Below are positions 6,661-10,279 of a stretch of 10,279 nucleotides of DNA, piece after piece. A program made the translations under genes and the position numbers. How positions within the stretch are numbered: the stretch's first letter is position 1; each line of letters opens with the position of its first letter. The stretch is from DAOVGZ01 sp964477815 (lineage in GTDB: Bacteria; Babelota; Babeliae; Babelales; Vermiphilaceae). Under the pieces are notes generated by a model. The model made no database searches, was not told the origin of the DNA, and worked only from the letters and a program-made list of their open reading frames with translations. The stretch is taken from contig CAYZEO010000031.1 in the NCBI GenBank assembly GCA_964477815.1, positions 1-10,279 on the forward strand. The letters run 5' to 3'.

Positions 6661-7520
6661 GCGTTTAACTCCTGCCCCGTTGCACGAATGAAAATATTTT
6701 CCAGCGTTGTTTCTTGTGTGTGAATAGTTTCAATGCGGCGTGCATTTTTCAACAAATTTTTAAACGACTCATTGTCCCCTAAACCATCAAGAGGAAATTC
6801 TTGGCAAACTATTTTTTGTTCTGCATTAATAAACTCAACAGTTACCTTTCGAGCCCCATACTGTTTTTTTAGGACATCAGGCACATCGATCAAGCTAATT
6901 TTACCATTAGTAATAAACGCAACCCTATCACACAACTCATCTGCCACCGACATGTTATGTGTTGTAACAAAAACAGTCATACCCCGATCGCGAAGTTGCA
7001 AAATCAGATTTTTTATATTTCGAGCACTAACTGGATCAAGCCCACTTGTTGGCTCATCGAGAAACAACAGCCTTGGATTATGAATCAAGCTGCGCGCCAC
7101 ATTGAGCCTAACCTTCATGCCCTTGCTAAACTGAGCAACTCTTTTGCATGCATCCTGCTGCAAACCAACCTTGAAAAGAAGCTCAAAAGGATCAACTGTT
7201 TGGCCAGAATACAAAGAACGAAAATAGTTCAAATTTTCCAGGGCAGTCAACTTTAAATAATGGTTTGGCAACTCGAACGAAACACCAACATGCTCATAAA
7301 AATCTTGCCCCCATTCACTAACCTCTCTCCCCATGACGGAAGCGGAGCCCTTATAACCCTTGAGCAGGCCTATAAGAATATTTTGCGTTGTTGACTTGCC
7401 AGCTCCTGAGGGCCCCAAAAAACCAAATATCTCACCCTTGTGAACTTTAAAATCAAGACCTTGCAAAGTCTCGATATTTGCTCCTGGATAGGTATATTTC
7501 AGGCCTTTGACCACTATCAT
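6657..7520 (-). CDS. ABC exporter ATP-binding subunit
   Basis: This cytoplasmic ATPase (287 residues) powers the two permeases encoded just downstream. Visible motifs are Walker A GPSGAGKST (36-44), the signature loop FSKGM (131-135, a variant of LSGGQ), Walker B LLFLDEPTSGLDP (151-163, with Asp155 and Glu156) and the H-loop TTHNM with His188. At the Q-loop, where most ABC ATPases have Gln after a phenylalanine, this protein reads SFELPN with Glu83. A C-terminal domain of about 70 residues (from about 220) ends ETTLENIFIRATG, as in exporter ATPases such as CcmA/DrrA-like proteins. The ATG at 7520 has AAGG 5 bases upstream. The gene is first in the operon and its TGA overlaps the next ATG. Confidence 0.93.
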   Translation of the reverse strand: MIVVKGLKYTYPGANIETLQGLDFKVHKGEIFGFLGPSGAGKSTTQNILIGLLKGYKGSASVMGREVSEWGQDFYEHVGVSFELPNHYLKLTALENLNYFRSLYSGQTVDPFELLFKVGLQQDACKRVAQFSKGMKVRLNVARSLIHNPRLLFLDEPTSGLDPVSARNIKNLILQLRDRGMTVFVTTHNMSVADELCDRVAFITNGKISLIDVPDVLKKQYGARKVTVEFINAEQKIVCQEFPLDGLGDNESFKNLLKNARRIETIHTQETTLENIFIRATGQELNA

Positions 7521-7612
7521 AAAAACCTTGCCTCTCTATTTTAAACCAACAAAGCATCTAACTATCATCGTAATCTTTTTTCATCCAATCACAACAGCTA
7601 ATGCAAGCAAAA

Positions 7613-7642
7613 ATTATTACAGATTTAAAATAGAGCAACCAA
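7613..7642 (-). promoter_or_regulatory. Candidate promoter for the ABC exporter operon
   Basis: On the minus strand, TTGGTT (7642-7637) and AATAAT (7618-7613) are 18 bases apart; the -10 matches five of six consensus bases. It would leave a leader of about 85 bases before the ATPase ATG. Other weaker combinations exist in this AT-rich region. Confidence 0.35.
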
Positions 7643-7785
7643 AAACAAAACTACCCTCTACCAGAAAACGACAAACTGAAAACAAACTTTTTTTGCTGTC
7701 GAATAAAAGGTTGAAAAGAGAATATTTTTCTTTTTTTTTTAAATGGTTCATGTAAACTATTTTTGTACTGTGAATTCACCATTTT

Positions 7786-7813
7786 TTGTTGTTGCGGTAG
7801 TTATTTTTATTAT
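7786..7813 (+). promoter_or_regulatory. Candidate promoter for the lipoprotein gene
   Basis: TTGTTG (7786-7791) and TATTAT (7808-7813) are 16 bases apart. Transcription would begin near 7820, giving a very short leader with the GGGG ribosome binding site at 7824-7827. The T-rich upstream DNA (around 7729-7740) might act like an UP element. TAAACT at 7753 is another possible -10. Confidence 0.35.
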
Positions 7814-7836
7814 TTTTTAATGTGGGGAAATACCAT

Positions 7837-8550
7837 ATGTTGAACAAAAAAGTTCTTCTCTCTTTAGGCGCGCTGGTTGCATTCGCTGGATGCCAAGCTG
7901 AAACACGCATGGTTCTGAACAGAGAGTCAGAATTAAGCGCCAATGATCAGTTTCTTAAAAAAATGAACGTTGACTTGAACACCCAGATTGATCGCACAAA
8001 GCTTGACTTTAAAGTTGACGGCAAAACTGTTGAAACTGAATATTGGGTTATGTCCAAAGACCAGTTTGCTAGCTTCAAGAAACTCGTTGAATGCAGTGTT
8101 ACTGGACTCAAAATAGCTTCAGATGAAAATAATGCAGAGCTCCAGTACTTGGTCTTCACAGATGAACTTGGATTTGAGCAAAATGTTCACTTTGCTGGTG
8201 TCAAAAAAGCTGGAATTGTAGACAAAATCAAAATCTTCATTCGCACAAAAGACTACACAGTGTTCTTGAAAGATGCTTGGGTACACGTTGCTGACGACTC
8301 TTACACACACGTTGCTATCAAAGCCGACCTTCAAATTAGGGAGTTCAAGGTAGCAGGTGTTGATTCAAGAGTGTATAGAAATGTTCCTGCAGAATCTCAA
8401 ATCGGTAACTTGCCTGGTATCTACCTTCGTGGTAACGGCAAGACAACTCAAAAAGGTGACTTGGTAGGATTCTCTTACAGAGCTGAAAAAGATGGTTCTG
8501 TTGCTGACTACATCTTTGGTGAACTTTACAAAGAAGCAGCTACCAACTAA
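7837..8550 (+). CDS. Putative abundant lipoprotein, unknown function
   Basis: I do not recognise this 237-residue protein. The N-terminus MLNKKVLLSLGALVAFAGC is a lipoprotein signal peptide with Cys19 as the likely lipidated residue (lipobox FAGC, slightly atypical because of Phe at -3); cleavage after CQA by signal peptidase I is the alternative. The mature part is mixed and probably beta-rich in its second half, with one further cysteine (Cys86) and no known motif. A GTG 15 bases earlier (7822) is in frame, but it would overlap the GGGG ribosome binding site at 7824-7827 that serves the ATG at 7837, so I prefer the ATG. Codon use stands out: C-ending codons are favoured (TAC 7 of 9 Tyr, AAC 7 of 12 Asn, TTC 7 of 13 Phe), unlike the neighbouring MFS gene. 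Together with the strong terminator this suggests high expression. The gene appears monocistronic. Confidence 0.78.
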   Translation: MLNKKVLLSLGALVAFAGCQAETRMVLNRESELSANDQFLKKMNVDLNTQIDRTKLDFKVDGKTVETEYWVMSKDQFASFKKLVECSVTGLKIASDENNAELQYLVFTDELGFEQNVHFAGVKKAGIVDKIKIFIRTKDYTVFLKDAWVHVADDSYTHVAIKADLQIREFKVAGVDSRVYRNVPAESQIGNLPGIYLRGNGKTTQKGDLVGFSYRAEKDGSVADYIFGELYKEAATN

Positions 8551-8574
8551 CTGTTGACCGCAATCAATATACCT

Positions 8575-8586
8575 GCTGAATTCAGC
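8575..8586. repeat. 12-base perfect palindrome
   Basis: GCTGAATTCAGC is a perfect palindrome located 25 bases after the lipoprotein stop and 4 bases before the terminator stem. It may be a protein-binding site, part of an extended 3' structure, or chance. Confidence 0.4.
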
Positions 8587-8589
8587 TAA

Positions 8590-8630
8590 ACCCCCTTCTG
8601 GTTTTCACCAGAAGGGGGTCTCTTCTTTTC
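8590..8630 (+). terminator. Strong rho-independent terminator of the lipoprotein gene
   Basis: A perfect 13-bp stem (8590-8602 with 8607-8619; ACCCCCTTCTGGT and its complement) closes a 4-base TTTC loop and is followed by the pyrimidine-rich tail CTCTTCTTTTC. It is the strongest hairpin in the window and fits a highly expressed gene. The MFS promoter begins just after it. Confidence 0.93.
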
Positions 8631-8632
8631 TA

Positions 8633-8659
8633 TCGACAAATTTTTGAATTTGTTATGAT
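8633..8659 (+). promoter_or_regulatory. Extended -10 promoter for the MFS gene
   Basis: TCGACA (8633-8638) resembles a -35 element, and TGTTATGAT (8651-8659) contains a TGn extended -10 before TATGAT. The 15-base spacer is short, which an extended -10 can tolerate. The expected start is about 30 bases before the MFS ATG, whose AGAGG ribosome binding site is at 8686-8690. Confidence 0.5.
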
Positions 8660-8695
8660 TTTCTTCTGTAGTTAAAAACAAAAAAAGAGGTAGTC

Positions 8696-9859
8696 ATGAC
8701 AACAAAAAACAAAATTTCTTCAAATATTGTCCTGCTCGGAATAGTAAGTCTCTTGAACGATCTGAGTAGTGAAATGATCACTCCCATTTTGCCGCTATTC
8801 ATAGAATCATTGGGAGGAGCTGGTATTGCAATAGGTATTATTGGTGGCGTGCGGGACAGTGTCACTAGTTTGCTGAAAGTTATTTCTGGCTATATTTCAG
8901 ACAAAACCGGAAAAAGAAAAGTGCTTGTCTTTTCCGGCTACTTTCTTTCATCCATTTTTAAAATGCTGCTTGCACTTTCAAAAGCATGGCACAATGTTTT
9001 AATTTTTGTCGGACTTGAAAGAATAGGAAAGGGACTGCGTGATGCACCAAGAGATGCCATAATTGCACACTCAATGCCCCGACAAAAAGGGAAAGCTTTT
9101 GGTATTCATCGCGCACTTGATACAACCGGAGCTATTCTTGGTTCAATCTTTGCATTTTTGTTGTTTTGGCGGTTTGGACTACAATTCAAAACAATTATTT
9201 TTCTTTCAGCCGCCATTGCATTTTCATCATTGATTCCACTGCTATTTGTAAAAGAAAAAAAGGCTGAAAAGAAACAGATTTCATTTCGTGCAACGTTGAT
9301 CGGACTTCCTCGACAACTAAAGTTGTTTCTTGTCGTAGCCGGACTATTTTCTTTGTCAAACTTCAGTTACATGTTTTTTATCCTCAGGGCGCAACAACTG
9401 TTTGTAAACGGCAGAGAAGCTATTGGAATTTCTTTGGCGCTCTATGTGTTATTTAATCTTTTTTATGCAGGGTTTTCGATCCCCTTTGGAAAACTTTCGG
9501 ACAAAATCGGAAGAAAAAAAGTACTCCTACTTGGATACGGCCTTTTTGCCGTCACTACAACAGGGTTTGCTCTTTTTAATTCACTGCCGATTTATATTTT
9601 GCTTTTTGCCTCATACGGGCTAGTAAACAGTATTGTGGACGGAAACCAGCGAGCTTTTGTATCTGACCTTTCAAAAGGACAAGAACAAGGAACAAGCATT
9701 GGCGCGTACCATACCATCAAAGGACTTGCTGCATTACCCGCCAGTATTATCGCTGGAACTCTCTGGGGGGGCATTGCACCTGCTGCTACTTTTTTGTATG
9801 GTGCACTTGTAAGCACTGTTGCGGCACTTATTTTTGTAATATTTAGCAAAAAGCTATGA
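8696..9859 (+). CDS. Major facilitator superfamily transporter
   Basis: This 387-residue inner-membrane secondary transporter has about 11-12 helices in two related halves. The MFS loop motif occurs in both: GYISDKTGKRK at 65-75 and GKLSDKIGRKK at 265-275. The N-terminal half has SLLNDLSSEMITPILPLF (18-35) and ERIGKGLRDAPRDAII (108-123), then a GIHRALDTTGAILG stretch (136-149), typical of a broad group of bacterial and archaeal MFS proteins with mostly unknown substrates. A basic cytoplasmic loop (about 185-208) joins the halves. The length is normal and the frame intact. AGAGG lies 5 bases before the ATG. The nucleotidyltransferase gene follows after 15 bases with no terminator between, so they may be co-transcribed. 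Efflux of a metabolite, drug or metal chelate is plausible; the substrate cannot be named. Confidence 0.9.
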   Translation: MTTKNKISSNIVLLGIVSLLNDLSSEMITPILPLFIESLGGAGIAIGIIGGVRDSVTSLLKVISGYISDKTGKRKVLVFSGYFLSSIFKMLLALSKAWHNVLIFVGLERIGKGLRDAPRDAIIAHSMPRQKGKAFGIHRALDTTGAILGSIFAFLLFWRFGLQFKTIIFLSAAIAFSSLIPLLFVKEKKAEKKQISFRATLIGLPRQLKLFLVVAGLFSLSNFSYMFFILRAQQLFVNGREAIGISLALYVLFNLFYAGFSIPFGKLSDKIGRKKVLLLGYGLFAVTTTGFALFNSLPIYILLFASYGLVNSIVDGNQRAFVSDLSKGQEQGTSIGAYHTIKGLAALPASIIAGTLWGGIAPAATFLYGALVSTVAALIFVIFSKKL

Positions 9860-9874
9860 GTTTGGGAATAAAAA

Positions 9875-10177
9875 ATGAAAGTTGATACGGTAACAAAAGA
9901 AAGCATCTTGGACTTTCTCAGGAAAAACAAAACTCTTCTCAAAAAAGAATTTGATGTGGATAATATTATGCTTTATGGCTCCTATGCTCGAGACGAACAA
10001 ACCGATGAAAGCGATATTGACATCCTCATAAAATCAAAAGTTAAAAGCTTCGATAAGCTATATCAATTGAAGCTACTTCTAGAAAAAAATTTCAAAAAAA
10101 AGGTTGATCTTTTCTACTTTGATTCAATACATCCATTTATTATGCAATTTATTGAAGAGGATTTAGTATATGCTTAA
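9875..10177 (+). CDS. MntA-like minimal nucleotidyltransferase (antitoxin)
   Basis: This 100-residue protein has the minimal nucleotidyltransferase fold. The GSX10DXD motif is complete: Gly35-Ser36 and Asp47-x-Asp49 in YGSYARDEQTDESDIDILI, with a likely third catalytic carboxylate at Asp78 (KKVDLFYFD). In studied MNT-HEPN pairs the nucleotidyltransferase neutralises the HEPN RNase toxin by adding AMP to a tyrosine near its active site. All three carboxylates are present, so it is probably active. The next gene overlaps its last 8 bases and starts like a HEPN (DUF86/HepT) protein, which supports the pairing. A modest ribosome binding site (GGGA, 9864-9867) precedes the ATG. No separate promoter is visible; expression may come from the MFS promoter. 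Confidence 0.88.
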   Translation: MKVDTVTKESILDFLRKNKTLLKKEFDVDNIMLYGSYARDEQTDESDIDILIKSKVKSFDKLYQLKLLLEKNFKKKVDLFYFDSIHPFIMQFIEEDLVYA

Positions 10178-10279
10178 GCGTCGTCCCGAGCTATATCTTG
10201 TCAACATCATGATTTCAATAGACAGAATTAAGCGACATACAAAAAATCTTTCATATCAAGAGTTCATTTCAGATGAAAC
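10170..10279 (+). CDS. HepT-like HEPN toxin, 5' part only (cut by the window end)
   Basis: Only the first 36 codons are in the window. The ATG at 10170 overlaps the end of the nucleotidyltransferase gene by 8 bases. The translation begins MLKRRPELYLVNIMISIDRI and continues KRHTKNLSYQEFISDE. This fits the first helices of DUF86/HepT proteins, which usually have a hydrophobic helix with Ile-Glu/Asp-Arg-Ile followed by a Thr/Gly-Leu-Ser-x-x-Glu/Gln-Phe segment. HepT toxins are RNases whose catalytic R-x4-6-H motif lies near the C-terminus, so whether this copy is intact cannot be judged here. The overlap suggests translational coupling, with the antitoxin made first. Confidence 0.75.
   Translation, partial: MLKRRPELYLVNIMISIDRIKRHTKNLSYQEFISDE

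Larger units (their letters stand above)
7521..7836. other. Divergent intergenic region, 316 bases
   Basis: This gap separates the ABC exporter operon (minus) from the lipoprotein gene (plus). It is very AT-rich, with a long T tract ending at 7740 and another T-rich stretch at 7801-7818. It probably holds the promoters of both transcription units. I see no convincing ORF with a ribosome binding site, no tRNA, no strong inverted repeat and no direct repeat. Confidence 0.6.

Noticed and set aside
7822..7836. In-frame GTG start for the lipoprotein, five codons upstream
   Set aside because: It overlaps the GGGG that serves as ribosome binding site for the ATG at 7837, and the shorter form gives a normal lipoprotein signal peptide.

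Overview
The window is AT-rich, densely coded bacterial DNA using the standard code: TGA serves as a stop and every tryptophan I checked is TGG. The RF1 gene paired with a bL31 gene, a lipoprotein, Sec-type signal peptides on lysine-rich proteins and a nucleotidyltransferase/HEPN pair suggest a small-genome, possibly host-associated, diderm bacterium. Candidatus Dependentiae (TM6) or a similar low-GC lineage would fit, but this is a weak guess. No mobile element, phage gene, CRISPR array, tRNA or rRNA is visible.

Layout. (1) 3-311 (+): a very lysine-rich hypothetical protein, perhaps the end of a longer gene, overlapping tail-to-tail with prfA. (2) 304-1618 (-): rpmE (zinc-type bL31), then prfA (RF1). 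(3) 1739-3490 (-): a CPA2-type cation/proton antiporter with an N-terminal signal-like segment and a small C-terminal domain I do not recognise. (4) 3705-5049 (+): a two-gene operon of secreted or membrane-anchored, lysine-rich helical proteins of unknown function. The second ends in five 11-residue repeats, and a good terminator follows. (5) 5168-7520 (-): a three-gene ABC-2 exporter operon (ATPase, permease, permease) with overlapping or nearly abutting genes. (6) 7837-8550 (+): a lipoprotein of unknown function with codon use unlike its neighbours and a very strong terminator. (7) 8696-10279 (+): an MFS transporter, then a MntA-like nucleotidyltransferase and the start of a HepT-like HEPN toxin, cut by the window edge.

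How the genes work together. rpmE and prfA form a translation unit. The antiporter, ABC exporter and MFS protein are three separate transport systems, with nothing in the sequence linking them to one substrate. The nucleotidyltransferase and HEPN genes overlap by 8 bases and form a toxin-antitoxin module that may be co-transcribed with the MFS gene. The least explained parts are the secreted lysine-rich pair and the probably abundant lipoprotein.
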